Origin: Siniperca chuatsi | Taxonomy: Eukaryota > Chordata > Actinopteri > Centrarchiformes > Sinipercidae | DNA: 64,000 nucleotides | Reading direction: 5' to 3' | Assembly: GCF_020085105.1 (NCBI RefSeq) | Contig: NC_058055.1 | Coordinates: forward strand, 8,196,822-8,260,821 | Shown: positions 48,826-62,195 of the stretch, piece after piece | How the letters are laid out: every line of letters starts with the position of its first letter | Position numbering within the stretch: position 1 is the stretch's first letter | The notes under the pieces: generated by a model | The model's input: the letters and a program-made list of their open reading frames with translations, nothing else | Told to the model about the DNA's origin: nothing | Databases searched by the model: none | Position numbers and translations under genes: made by a program

Positions 48826-50929
48826 ATACCTTAATTTACTGGTCTGTATTGTGATTGTGTTACTTATCATATATACACTAAAACATTTTAATATGTAAAC
48901 TAGTGAAACTTCACAAGGGGGCTTGAACACACTTATGTGCTAAGAGACTGAAAGACAGAGAAAAACAACCAGTCCTCATCTTTTACTAAAGCTGAGGTCC
49001 CCTGAAGTCATTTACCTTAAATTCTTGTAAGAAATGTAAATGTAAAGCTGTAGTAATATATTCCTCTCATCATACCTTTGAGCATATGTGAGTTTGAATG
49101 TTTGGTCAGTTATAAAAATTGGATTTGACTTTTATGGCTGTCTGATGGGTTTTAGTGTCTTTAATCATTTAGGTAATCTACTAGTAATAAAAGTCTTTTG
49201 AATATAATGAAATCCATGGACAGGCGCATACATTTGTTGTAAAGTTCTTTATATGTTTTCAATAAACCAACAGGATTTGAGAACCCTTACTTAGCATCTA
49301 CATTTTATTATTTAAAAGACAGTGAAAATATTTGGGTATACAATGAAAAATTAAACATGTTCAAATATTAGACTACCTCTGTGAATATCATATCATATCA
49401 TAAAGGCATAATTGACTTTTCATAATTTAAAAAGTGGTTTTGGTTTCATGTGATGCTGAAGATATCTTCTCTAAGTTTTTGAGAATGAAGTTTCTATTTG
49501 CAATTCTAAAGAGGGTGATGCTTTCTGAGCTGTTAGAGCATCAGCCATCATCTCAAAATGACAGTAAAGGCAGCAAAGCTGAGTTCTTTGTTTTCAGTAG
49601 ACTGGTTCATTTGGCTTAGAAGCTGTCTGACCCAAATTTCTGAAGCAGCAGGCCTTTATACATTATAGTTGCAAACTGCCATCTACTGAGGGAGGAAAAG
49701 TATTTTCTGTGCTCACTGCTTACAGGAAACCAACAGAGTATTATTGTCTGCAGAGGTAATTGGGTTGAGTGCAAAAGAAAAATGCTATTACGTTACCGTA
49801 TCAGTCATCTAAACAATTGTGCAATCTATTTATGATGAATCTGCTGAAGTTATAACAAAGATGATTTTGATTACCGTGCCCATCAACCATAAGGGTACCC
49901 AGTGGGTTCTAATAACTTGCTTCTTATTGCAGCAATAATTCAAGCCAGTTATTCTAAACCAGAAGTAAGGCTCTGGTTTTCCAGATATGAAAAACTATTA
50001 GAAATTAAACACTTGTACACTTGTGCAAGGTCAGAATTGTTTTTTTCCTCTCTTTCTCCTCTTCTTGTACTCTAAAAAAAAAACTTTCAAAACTGCTTGC
50101 AACACAACTGCAGGAAGGGTTTTCTTATTGAAATGATCTATCTTCATTCAGGTAATTATCTGTAGTCTACCTATGATATTTATAATACCAAAGATGTAAC
50201 TGATGTCAATTGATGTAAAAAGATCAATTGATTGGAGCTCAAAATGTGACTTTGGAGAGGTGAAAAGAAGCACAACGTGGTCTAAAAGTACTTATTCGCC
50301 AGTACAACACAGAAATCAACGTATTTTGCAAAAAAAGATATTCAGTTATTTCCACATCAGGGCCTGAATGATTGGAAAGCTGTGCGTAAAGCACAAATGC
50401 TTTATCCAACAGGACCAGTGCATCAGTTTGTTCCAGTATATTTGCTGTAATATTGATTTGTTGTGTACACCAGCTGAATAAACACAGATCAGAGGACGTT
50501 CCCTTCATTAAACTGGTGCTGCCAAGTTATTTTAGGACCTCATGGAATGAAAGTCAGAACTCAGTTTGTGTGGCTTGCACATTAGGATGACACATTTATG
50601 GTGAATGCTAGCTATATGCTAAACAACAACCAAAATGGAAAAAAAACTTTATGATGTCCTCAAAGCCTTACCCACTACTATAGCAATAAACACCACAGTT
50701 ACAGTGGTCATGGCTGTAGTAATAAGGGATAACCGTCAATCTTACTGTGTGTATGTTGTTTTTGGTGTTAGCTGTTCTCTCTCTGAGCGGCCACATCATG
50801 TTCTTCTTACTTAAAAAATGAAAACAACATTCATCATCACTTCTCTTAAGCTCCAATAATCAGTATTAGAAATATTGTCAATGAATCAAATGGCTCGATG
50901 TGAGAGTCGCTCACAGTGTACAGACCTAA

Positions 50930-51370
50930 CCAACCAACTCTACAAAGCTTTATAGTTTTAAAATGTATGTCTCTCAAATTTACTGTTTTATTCAGGCTCT
51001 CCATTTTCAACGGTCTGCAGCAGCGGGCAGCAATTATGAGCACATTTTTTCTATCCCTACTGTACACTAGCAAAAAGCAAATACACAAAGTTAGCAATTA
51101 AGCTAGCTAGCAGTCGAACATAGCAGCTAACTAAAGAGGTATTTTTTCTCAGGAGTTGGTGGAGACCAAACCAGAGCTAAAAGGTGTCCAGAAACACGCC
51201 TTAAAATTAAAGTTAAAATTGCTCTGTATCTGCTGGGTCAGTAAATAAGCAATTACAAGCTAACAGGTTAGCCATAACAACGTTAAAAGGTGCCGCGGGT
51301 TGTGTGTACCTACATGTTGTGTTCTTCTGCCCCTTAGTGGGGAGAAAATGTAATATACAGTAGCTTTAAT
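50930..51370. repeat. Teleost interspersed repeat with gctagc/agctaaaagg motifs
   Basis: Contains gttagcaattaagctagcta, gttggtggagaccaaaccagagctaaaagg, attgctctgtatctgctgggtc and ends near ctgccccttagtgggga and gtagcttta. This combination recurs in many fish introns, from memory, as a non-autonomous DNA element. The left end is uncertain. Confidence 0.55.
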
Positions 51371-54300
51371 ACTGCATCTCTGACAATGTGATAAAAATGG
51401 CAAAGCATTTGTTTAAGAATGTCTTTTAATGTTTTCCAGTTCAGATACACAACATACAGTGTGTAATAGCCTCTATTTGAAATAGAAATATTAACTTTAA
51501 TTCTTTCAACCCCTTCTGTTCATTATGCTCTCTCACAGTATCTTGAGCTTCAAGCAGGTTACTGAATCAGACTAAATGAAACAGACAAACAGGTGCAAGC
51601 CTTCACTTTACCATTCCAGCAAGAAATGTTGTAATAAGAAGATATTTGGATCCTTGTAATGCTTTTATTTTTCTTTTTTTCCCCCCTTACCTTAAGCCAA
51701 CATCAAAACTGTAGTGTAAACATGTAAACTTGGTGAGTGTGCTTCCATTATCTGCTGGCTGTCCAAACCCTTGTATAAAAACAAAACAAAAACAAAAAAA
51801 CTGTCTTTGCAGTGCTGTTTTTGTAAGCGTGGGCAACTCAAACTCACATCACACAGCTGGGCCAATAATCCCATGAACAGAATGTGCAGACAAAATTGCA
51901 AAAGGTAGCAAAACAACCACCGTGATTAGAGTCTGAAATAAGACCAAAAGAGTACAAAGGATTTCACAACCCCCGAATTACGGGTTATACTGTATGACAA
52001 TGCTCAAGACAAGGTGAGACACTAGCAACTAAATCCAACAGCATCACGAGTAAAATTCCTTGATTTGTGGTTTGTGTTGAGCACATTTGAAACATCCACC
52101 CGATCTCTTGTTTTTCAGCCTCATTTCTTGAATCATCCGTTTTCCCTTCCTTCATCTGTTCTCTGCAGCTGTTCTTTGGCTTTTTAACCAATGAAAGGAC
52201 TCATTTCACTCAAAAGCTGCCTTCATGATAGATGGGATAGTGCCGGGTGTGTCCGTTATGCTTTAGACAGCCCTATATGCAGTAAGAACATTTTTATCAC
52301 CACAATATCAAGGCTAACCTGAGCTGCAAGCATTCCTTTTTGTGTTTTTGTTGACCTCAACCATGCTGTGATTTTTAAAAAATTGTTCATGTATGTTAAC
52401 AGATGTATTCATGTGCCCATAACCTATTCGAATTTGCTCTTGAGATCTAGGAAATAAAGGAGAATCAAACATACGCATGAGTGCTAAAATCACGTAAGTC
52501 ATCTAAACTTGCACCTGTTGTCACAAAGAAAAGATCCAGCCAATCACTCAAACCAAACGACAAACATAATATTTACAAATTCCAGGTTGTTCTCTTACAC
52601 TTAAAAAATGTACAGTTTGTTTCGTGTGTTGGTTTTTGTTCTTTTGTCCTCGCAGCTCGCTCCAGTCCAGTGTGAGGGATGGCAGTCTGGCTCCAGAGTG
52701 TTGTTATCCTAAGCAGACAGGATACAGAACATAACAAGTAGGGGGAAGGAATCCCCCCCGACTTGCTTTTGTGGTATATGGTGTATGAGTAATGTCTGTC
52801 ATTAAAGATTTTTTTTTAAATCAGGTTTTTAGAATGCATCCTCTGTGCATTGACAGATCATACTGTAACTGACGAGCTATTTCGTCATCACCATTGAATC
52901 ACTGTCGGCATTTGTCCAGTGTTGTCCTAATGTCACTGGGTTTTTTTTTCAGAATTGTCCAGAGTGTGACCCTTCTCTGTGTTCAGTTGTGCGAAAGATG
53001 TGAAACGCGCATACAAGGCTTTCTCACCTTTTGACCGTCATAAATATATCTGATCCTTTCTCCCACCTTGCAGACGGGAGAATCATGAAACAACAAAAGA
53101 GCAGAGGAAAAGATAACCGTCAGGCAGTCTTCAAACACTTGAAGCATGTGGTTGATGTCCATCACAGACAAAAACCTTATTTAGACTATTCATGTATTCA
53201 GTCGTTTCTTTTTTTTTGTAACTTAAAAAAGTGCTATCTTCAGGTGAGATTGAGATACAGTGACTGCAAACTTGACAGTTGCAAAAGATAAAGAGAAACA
53301 GAGCAAAAAGAGGGAGGAAAGAAAAAGGCTTTCATCAGTCTTTCTGGTAGTTTTGCGGCACAGCCTCAGTGTTAGGAAATGAAAAAAATAAAGAGGAAAT
53401 ATTTACTCTCTTTGTTATAATCATAGTTTTACACAATATTCATCTCTTAATACTTTAATACCTTTTTGAAGTACCACAAAGTGCAGCTGATATTAAAATA
53501 GAAAATGTAAATGATTTTCAAAATAAAAAAAAAATCTATGAAGAACAAGGCAAATCATCAAAGTGACAAACAAACCTATCTGTCCACACTCTTTATAAAA
53601 AAAAACATCATGCAAATATCCCAGACAGCAAAGTAGTTAATAAAACTTTATATTCTTTTTTTTTTAAACGAGGATATATTGAATCTGATTTCCTTTTAAA
53701 GAAGAGACTAGCCACAGTGCAACATTGAGTGTAATTTAAAAAAAAAAAAAGTGTGTGGATCAAAAAGAAAGATGAAGGGGTTGGCACTTTTTATGATGGT
53801 AATTCCTTTTGTAAGATACAGTCAGGATGGACCTCTCCAGGCGGTCCACTGGACGCCAGTGAAAGAGGAACTTTATCACAGTACTTGGCACCAAGAATGC
53901 TGGTAAAAACGAGATATCAGAATATCTTTTTTTTCATTCATATCCTTACAATTTATTAATAATACATCATTTACATTTGTGTTTTTGTATAAAAGACTCC
54001 AAAAGGAAAAGAGAGTCTAGAAGTGATTGCGAGAAAGAGGAAAGAAGTGAAGATGGAAATGGATTATGTCAATGGTTTAATAAGAAGAGCTACAAGGGCA
54101 GATGCAGAGAGAGAAAGAGTGTGAGGCAGCGAAAAGAGAGAAGCGGTTAAATGGGCTGAGATGGGGATGCAGACAAAGAGATAATGAGCGAGAAACAAAT
54201 AAAGTAATGGACATGATTAGAGCCTGTGCGGCGGAGATGCAGTGAGTTCTAATGGGCAGCCTGGATTCCAGGTTGCATCCCACAGACTGAGTATGATTCA

Positions 54301-54636
54301 GTTATTTCCTGTACCGCCCAACAGTTGAAGCCCCAATCTGGAAATGTTCTGAAAGCAGCATTTGTGAGTATACAGATTTTTAAAAAGCAGGACTTTTGAT
54401 GGCATTTAGGTTGCATCCTAACTGAAAACAGGTACATAAATTTGTAAAAAGCAGAAATTAGGTTTTAAAATCAATGAAAAACTCATGCTTAAATGTCAAA
54501 TAGTTCATCCTTGCGCTTCCAGTGCTGTCAATACATTTCACACTAAACAAAAGTCTCCAAAATCAGAACACAGAGACAGCTGTTGGGATATAGTGCTCAA
54601 CACAGGGTGCCAAATTTCACTTCCAGATTGGGCCTT

Positions 54637-55057
54637 TAAAGCTGCAATTTGTAAGTTTCAAGAAATCACCGCTTTATGACAGACAGCTTGTTGGGGCATA
54701 TGTTGCCTCATACAAAGCTACTCGCTACTGTATTATCTTTTCACTAAACGCATGAAAATTAATATATGTATTCTATGTCAAACATAGTTTTACACTGACA
54801 CAACAACACATGCGCAAAACAACCAAGCTACACATAAGATGCCTGACTGATCGTGATTAGCTCAATACCTCTTTGAGAGAGAGAGCTACAAGCTTAAAGC
54901 TGCGTTTGGTAGCAAGAGATATTGAAACAGGGCAAAGCAGTATGTACCTATGATGACAGGCTTCTGGCAAAGGAGTTTTTTTAATCAACTCCCCCTTGAT
55001 TTATGATTACATTTTAGAGGTATTTCACTGCTTAAAATCTTACAAACTGCAGCTTTA
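54637..55057. mobile_element. MITE-like element with about 22-base terminal inverted repeats
   Basis: The left end taaagctgcaatttgtaag is matched at the right end by cttacaaactgcagcttta, its inverted complement with one mismatch, and the similarity continues a few bases inward. The 421-base interior has no coding frame. It lies just downstream of the nlgn2 stop codon on the coding strand, so it may be part of the 3' UTR. Confidence 0.75.
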
Positions 55058-55183
55058 TTTGAGGGCTTAATGAGAAAAGACAAAGATATAGTAAAGAAGA
55101 ATAGAGGGCGGTGAGAGTGAAGTTTGTATGGAGCAGTTTGTGTGGTGCGTCTCTGTAAGCCCAGAGTAGGGTTGTGCCTGGTC

Positions 55184-58100
55184 CTATACACGGGTGGTGG
55201 AGTGTTGGTGTGGCAGGGCATTGTTGCTGTGGCTGGGGACAGGTGTAGTGGAGGGGGCTGGGACGGGGGGATAGGTGTTGAAGGGGTGAAGGGGCTGCAT
55301 GCTGCTGATGGTGCTGGGGATCATGGTGATGGTATTGGCCGTCATGAGTGGCACATCCTCCGGTGCCCGCCGCAGGGCCAGCGTGTAGTCAGGTGGGCAC
55401 ACAGGCGGCCTCAGGGGTTCCAGGTCACCGTGGACGCCGCGGGAAGGGAGGGGTGTGCCATGCTCCAGCTCCACTCTTTGCTGCTTCATCTGCAGCGACA
55501 TTAGCTCCTCCTCCTGACTCAGCGCCAGGTCATTGTGTGGTGGGGCCCCTACTACTCCCATGCCAACACCCATGCCCATCGTCGTGCCACGTTGCGGGGA
55601 CAGTCGGCGGTGGCGTCTCTGCATTAGTTCATGGCGCTTATCCCGTTTGTAGTAAAGCGCGGCAAAGGCCAGCACATTCAGGAAAAGAAGCGAGGCGCCC
55701 ACAGCTACCGTCACACTCAGCTCGGTGGAGTAGTCCCTAGTCTCACTGGGGAAGGGAGAATAGCGGGGTCTCTCTGAACCGTCGGGCTCAGGATCAGGTG
55801 GATAGGTGGAGATTACGGGATGGCGCGTGGAGCGGGTGCCAGGGCTGTGAGGGCCCTTCCAGCGGTTGGTGCCTCCGGGCGGCAGTCGAGTTGTGATGGA
55901 GCTAATGATTTCCTTGTGGAGGCTGTGAAGATGTGGCACCAGCTCCAGCCAGAAGGCCACCTTGTTGGCCCTGTAGTTGTCTCTGACACGAGGCTTCAGG
56001 CCAATATGCAAGTACTGCTTGTCTTTGGAGCTGAACTTGGTCCAGATGACCTCCTCAAAGCGGTTGGGCTTGGTGTGGATGAATGTGGTGTCCTGAGGAA
56101 TTGGTAGGTTAGGATCCCTGGAAGAGAGAAATAAAATTTTTACAGCAATTCAGTATATGAAAACACGAGAGCTGATATGCTATTTAAGGTGAGCACCTGT
56201 GTAGAAACCTGGTTTGGATTTTACCAGAAAGAATGCCTTGGAAAGAGCAGGTGCTGTATGTCACTGTGCAACCCAGTCCCAAGCCAGATGTTTAGACCCA
56301 GATCATGTTCAAAAGCTCCACAGATTCTCTCACCCAAGAAACTATCCCCAAATCTAAACTAAACACAAATTCTATATTCACCTCCAGCAGACTAACTATG
56401 TGCCCATAATTGGGCTCAATATGCCAAATTCTGACTTTATTAGTAGGCTAAAGGGACATCGGACTGAAATCTACACTGTGTTACATATGTGCTTGTAAAT
56501 ACTTACTGTACACACTTACTTGATATCTACAATAAGATAAATGCACTTAATATCAGAAAGTAATTCTTAAATTTGGCATTATACTAACCCTGTCTTGGCA
56601 AAGTTGGTCCAGTATGTCATGACTACAGCACTGAGCATTACATCGTTCTTAGAGAAGTTACAGGGAAACAGGTCGGTGGCTCCCACCATGGGAATTCCAA
56701 ACACATAGGGGATCTCATCTCCATGGGCTGCGTCTGCCCACTCTGGCCTTGCCTCGGTCTGACAGTGGTGGTGGAAGGTATAGAAAAAGACAGGCGACTG
56801 GAACTCAGCATGCAGCTTGGCAGTGGCAACAGCCGGGGCCACCCACTGATGGTCCGTGAACAGAGCCAGGAGGGTCTTCCTACGCATGTCACTGTTGTCC
56901 CTGTCAGCCCAGTCTGTGTACATGAACTTTATGGTTTCCCTCAGGATATCTTTACCTTGAAAGAAATGAAAAGGAACATGAGTATGTACGCAGTGATAGT
57001 GTGTGTGGATAAAGGTTTAAGGCTGAAATCTGTAACTTTTTTGGTTTGGTTTTGTAAATGTATGTAGTCTTCACAGTGGTGTGTTGTTAGATTTTCTTTT
57101 GACTTCCTGTCACTGTGCTGCTATTCAGTCTCATTGCTTGGACTGTGCCAATAAAGTCAAACCAGAGCCATTGGCCACAGGAAGTAACATAAAGAAAATT
57201 TACTGTGAATATAGTTTTATATTGCAAAATCTATGTTATCCTATGCTACTTTAGTGTGTAGTTTCATCACAGCAAATAAATTATCAAAGAAGAGGGACCA
57301 CTACGACTGCAAGACGAAGGTCACATGACCAACGAAGACAGACAAAGGAGTCAGCAGGCTAGTTTTTGGTAGTCTTGCTAGCTTGAATCCTTATAGCTAA
57401 GTTAATCAGCGAAGAAGTGCACAACACAACAAATCTACTCTACAGCAAAGGGAAAAATGCGGCAAAGCTTGTTTATCAACCTACAGCGTTTCTTTTTTCA
57501 TTAACTTTCATTTATTTTTGACAAAGCAGTTCATAACTGTGATTCAAATGCAAACGCATAATTCATCAAATTTTGAAAACTTTTCTGTATTACACTTGTG
57601 TTATCATTTCTTTCTCATATTCTTTAATGTGTGGGTGGGTAGCTCAGCACAAGACTTGCACCAGCTCTGTTCAGAATGTCTGGCTGGAAAAGCATCAGAT
57701 ATGAAGAGGACACATTTCAGTGCTACTGGAGCAGAAAAAAACTTATTATTATTGATTATTAAATATCAATTCCTTCTGAAATGTATCCATTTTATAAATA
57801 AAAAACTTACAAAACAGCACCATCAAACCCATAGCCATAATCTATCTGTTATAGCAGCAGTAAACATGCTAGCAGCTTAGCTCGCTACCTGTAGTGCTGG
57901 CTTGGCTATCGGTCACATGACTGTCACCTTGTAGCAGTGGCGGAAACATACATTTACTCAAGTACTGTACTTAAATACAAATTTGAGGTACTTCAATTAG
58001 TATTTCCATTTTATGCTACTACAATTCAAGGCAAAATGTTGTACTTTTCCACGACATTATATTTATTATAAGTTATACTTACTAGTTACTTAACAAATTA

Positions 58101-61100
58101 AAACATTACATATAAAATATATGTAAATCCACTGTAAGCCAATGGGGGCTGGGCATAGCTGTGCATGCATGATTGTATGCATTAATACGCATGTATTAAT
58201 TAATTTATATGATGAGCTTATAAAATAGAATGCATTGATATAGATTTAACTACTCAACAGTGTGTACTAGTTAAAATTAGCTCAGCCGCAAACAATTAAA
58301 ACAGTAAAATGCTACTTTCACATTAATGAATCAGTAATAATAATCCAATAATATAATTCACATGATGCATTTTTCTGCTCTGAATACATTTGCTTTTGAT
58401 ACATTAAGTACATTTTCGTATTAATAGGCAGAATTTTTACCATATGACTTTATCTTTTAACTGTGTATTTTTATAGTACGGTAGTGTTACTTTAACTTAA
58501 GTAAAGGATCTGAGTACTTCCAATTTTGCTCTGCCATCTGTAGTTTAAACATCATTTAAAGTATTTCACAGTGCCATAGAGGCCCGTGGAAAGATGAAGA
58601 TTTGAGCTTTAAAGTGATTAATAATTTTAAGGTAAAATAGGGTAGGCTGACCATCAGGGTATCCATACAGATTGTCCACAAAGTTGGAGATCGTGTAGTC
58701 AAACGAGGCTGCTGATATTCCGTCTTCTCCTTCACTGTCATCCACAAATTTCAGGCCCTCTCCCTGGTTGACACCCAGCAATATGTCGTAGTTCAGGAAC
58801 TCGCCCTGGTGTCACGACAAACACACACAGCATGACATGACAGTACAGAATGCAGCAGCAACGCTAGGGCGGTAGTCATACACCAAATGCAAGGAAATGA
58901 TCAACAGAAACAATGCAAGGATTCACTGGATGATATATCCAGAGAAATCAGCTCTGACCTGCTGCATGAGGATCTCAGGGTCATCAGGCACCACGTCCCC
59001 GTCTACCACAGGTCCGAAGGCGATGTGGTAGCGTGCAGGCTGGATGTCTTGGTCCACTAGCTCCCGGAAACTCTTCCTCCTCAGGCAGTCCACCAACTCA
59101 GCCATGTCCCCCAGAGTGCAGCCAACCTTCCTCGCCAGGATCTTGGTGTACATCACAGGTCGGTAGTTGACTGCCCAGCTGGAGATGGCTGAGCCACTCT
59201 GAGCGATGGCCCTCTGGAACAGGCCTACACAGAGCAGGACCATATATAGCAGATATACATATAGAAAACATGCACTCACTTATTCTCTCTCAGTTCAGCA
59301 CTATTTTTTTAACCTCTGACACACTTTTGCTAACAGCTGATGGGGCTTTCAAGGCCTTACAGTGAGAATGCTTTCAATAATGCACATGTTGGAGGAGGAG
59401 CAATCGCAGAGTATTACATACGAAGCAAGATGAAGTAGATATTCTGCTGCTTTTCATAGCCGGACAAAATCTTTATGAACATTAGGGTAGGAAAATGAAG
59501 AGACAGCAGCAAGAAAAATGGTGACAACTTTACACACAGCAGTGGGCTTGATGGTCGTGTTGGCTAAAGCAAGAAAGACAGAAAGAGAGACAGAGAGAGA
59601 AAGAAAGCTGCTCGCACTGTTGCACCGCTGCACTGTTATGTAAAGTGGCTTGCTGTCCCTCTGTTTTATCTGCAGATTCTGTCATTAATAATTAAGCCCC
59701 CCCATATTCTGCATGTGCCCCACCCCCGCTCCTCTCCCTGTGAAATCAATTAAGAAGCCTCTCAGCTGCGGCTCCAGCTCTACTCCTCATCTCATCTCTC
59801 CTCTGCACACACAGTACCTTTAAAAACTGTTCACCCTCCAACTTTTTCTGCACTTCGTGGTGTTACAGCCTGACTTCAAAATGGAGTAGAAGAGGATTTT
59901 TGCCACAAATATATGCAACCCATAATGATAACGTTCAATTTTCAACATGAGCAATGACTTACCACAATCTTGACCAAAATAATCCAACAATGATCAAAAC
60001 AAAAAGAGCCAAACCTACCCACTTCTTAAGGGAATTTTGTAGTAATACAACAAGTAGTCAAGTGAAAGTGCCATCAATGTCGATATAATATATAAGATAT
60101 GTTCATTCAAGTCTGTCTGTGAGAATGAATACTAAACCAGGAAACCCAGAGTCTAATTTGAACACTAGTCTGCTGGTGTGAGTATTTGTCTGTCTATGGA
60201 CAGCATGCAACACAGCCAACAATAGCTGGCAACTTGACAACAACTAACAACTTGGCCAATACTACCTAATTATTGAAATGCTTTTCCATGTCCCCCTGAA
60301 TGTTTTCTGACTCTTGATAGATAAAAAGATGTGTGTGTTCCCATGCGCTCAGAATTCTAAGAATCTCCTTCATATAGTACAGATAAAAAAAAAAAATCAT
60401 CTGTCCAAGGTCAGTTTGACAGTGTGAAGGTTAACAGTTCATTAATAACATAATCTGAATTCTTGGTATTCTTGGTAAGTATAATGTGACATTCCCCTTT
60501 TGAGCTCTACCAACCAAGATCGCATCAGAGGATTAGTGATCAAACATCTGCTGGGTATTTTAGAGATCTGCCATTCAAAAACAAAAGAAAGTACAATATA
60601 GTCCCTAATAAGTAGTATACTGCAGTGGTTCCAGATGTGGTGCTATCAGGATGGGTCAGTGGTGCCGCAAGATTTATTTGTATTTTTTTTCATCTCATGG
60701 AATATTAAAGCGACATTCACATGAACTGTATTTTCATATTATGCTTTCAAACGTATCAAAACGGAGGAATAAACTAAAACACGAATCTAAAACACTGTAT
60801 TAAAAACCCTGTTAAATATGTAACTCATAAAGGCATCTCACAGTTATCATAGTAACCCAACACATTTCCCAGTACCCAAGATGCACAGCGGTCAGAAATG
60901 ATGACTGTTCGAGTAGTGACCAAAAGAAGCAAAATGTGTGTGTTTTTTTCATTGAAAACCTAAAATGTAAGCAAATTTTACTCTTGGACAGAATAAAAGA
61001 AATTAATTTAACCAACTAGCATACTTCATTTTTATTCTATGTTTAGTTTAAGTTCAATGTTTATCTGCAAATCTGCACAGCAACATGGCCTGAGTTTTAA

Positions 61101-62195
61101 CTGAGTTTAAAACTGAGAATAGGCCTATATCAATTTTCAGTTGTGTGCTACTGATTTATTCCTTTTCTTAACCTTTATTTAACCAGGAACCATAGGGGTG
61201 GGAGTGTCATGGAACATTACTGTAAAGGGATGTTGTGGCTCCTATACGTTTATAAAAAATTTGAGGAGGTGTTTTCAACAAACCCCTTAAATCAGATTTT
61301 GCACCTGCCTGCAACATTGGTGAAACATCAGACTTGTGAACTGAAGACTCTTAGAAGCCCAAATTGCAAGATTACTGACCAAAAGGGGCACTTTAAACTG
61401 CCCATTTATTAAAGGGATAGAAATATTACAGTCTTTTTGGTCCAGTCCTCATTGAGATACATTAATGTGTCTGCATAGAATCACCATAGTAACAGTATTC
61501 AAACCATGTAAAAATATCAAATTCACTAATGAAACTCAGTGCTCATGATTTTCTTCATTTGAAGTCCAAGTAAAACATATACAATGAAGTATATATATAT
61601 ACACACACACACCTAATGCCATGTCCAGACAGGATTAGTTTTATTGGAGAAGGGCAATTTTGTCAGTGCAGTTCAGTGATCTTAGTCCTTCATGGAATGA
61701 CGTTATTTGGGATTATTACAGGGCGTGTGTCCCAAGGTGAGTAATGGTTTTATGGCAAATAACCTACTGTCTTCATCCATCTGTCGACTCTAGCACTGTC
61801 CAGCCTGCCAATCTGGTTTTCTTTCAAATAAGTGAACCTTTTTGGTTTTTCATGTTTATTGAAAAAAAGATATATACTATATTGCTGCTAATAGTGGATG
61901 AGTCATTTATCTGTAAAGAAATACACTACCTACACTGTCCTGAAATGTTAATCCCCTTTGAGCAGGGTATATGACTACTATTGTGACAATGACAGTGAAA
62001 GAACCTTACCCTCGGAGTGGTGGGAGAGGATGAGAAGGTTCACACAGGCGGCACCAGCTCCCGAGCCAAAGATGGTGATTCTCTCTGGGTCTCCTCCAAA
62101 GTGGCCAATGTTTTCATTGAGCCAGCGCAGGGCCTGGATCTGGTCCAACAAGCCATAGTTCCCCTTAGCAGACTGGTCCCCTGTGCTCAGAAACC
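55184..62195 (-). CDS. nlgn2: Neuroligin-2, 3' five coding exons (5' part beyond window)
   Basis: A postsynaptic adhesion protein of inhibitory synapses that binds neurexins and, inside the cell, gephyrin and collybistin (family knowledge). Exons 5' to 3': 62010-62195, 58959-59224, 58652-58805, 56589-56955, 55184-56117, with consistent phases, giving the last 635 or so residues. The cholinesterase-like domain shows GSGAGA in place of the catalytic GESAG, so it is not an esterase, as in all neuroligins. Conserved blocks include [26 protein letters not shown] and [16 protein letters not shown] Pro/Ser/Thr-rich stalk precedes the transmembrane helix ([20 protein letters not shown]). The cytoplasmic tail has the gephyrin-binding motif [12 protein letters not shown] and ends HSTTRV, a PDZ ligand. 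The first exon seen begins mid-codon in a [10 protein letters not shown]-like context; the signal peptide and upstream domain exons are not in the window. Confidence 0.96.
57934..58540. mobile_element. Teleost interspersed element in an nlgn2 intron
   Basis: Begins with cagtggcggaaacatacatt and tactcaagtactgtacttaa, followed by ttgaggtactt and tatttccattttatgctact, and ends with ttaagtaaaggatctgagta and cttcc. The two ends are partly inverted complements (ggaa...tttactcaagtac against acttaagtaaa...tacttcc). It matches, from memory, a very common fish hAT-like repeat. The interior is AT-rich and non-coding. Confidence 0.75.
59820..59955. mobile_element. Degenerate Tc1/mariner-type end fragment in an nlgn2 intron
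   Basis: The run ctttttctgcacttcgtggt, gttacagcctgacttcaaaatgga and cccataatgataacg resembles the terminal region of a widespread fish Tc1-like element (gtgttacagccttatttcaaaatgga...ccataatgacaa). Only one end is seen and no transposase frame remains. Confidence 0.5.

Larger units (their letters stand above)
48417..55183. other. Interval between convergent ENDOD1-like gene and nlgn2
   Basis: About 6.8 kb. The left part holds the ENDOD1-like 3' UTR and its poly(A) signal. The right part, probably back to at least 53.9 kb and possibly to 51.66 kb, is a candidate long nlgn2 3' UTR (AATAAA on the minus strand at 53952-53957 and 51664-51669). It also contains two interspersed elements and a purine-rich tract at about 54.0-54.2 kb. 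No coding frame is supported. Confidence 0.5.

Noticed and set aside
55124-55740. Plus-strand frames opposite the last nlgn2 exon
   Set aside because: Shadows of the cytoplasmic-tail coding sequence; the minus strand gives the conserved neuroligin protein.
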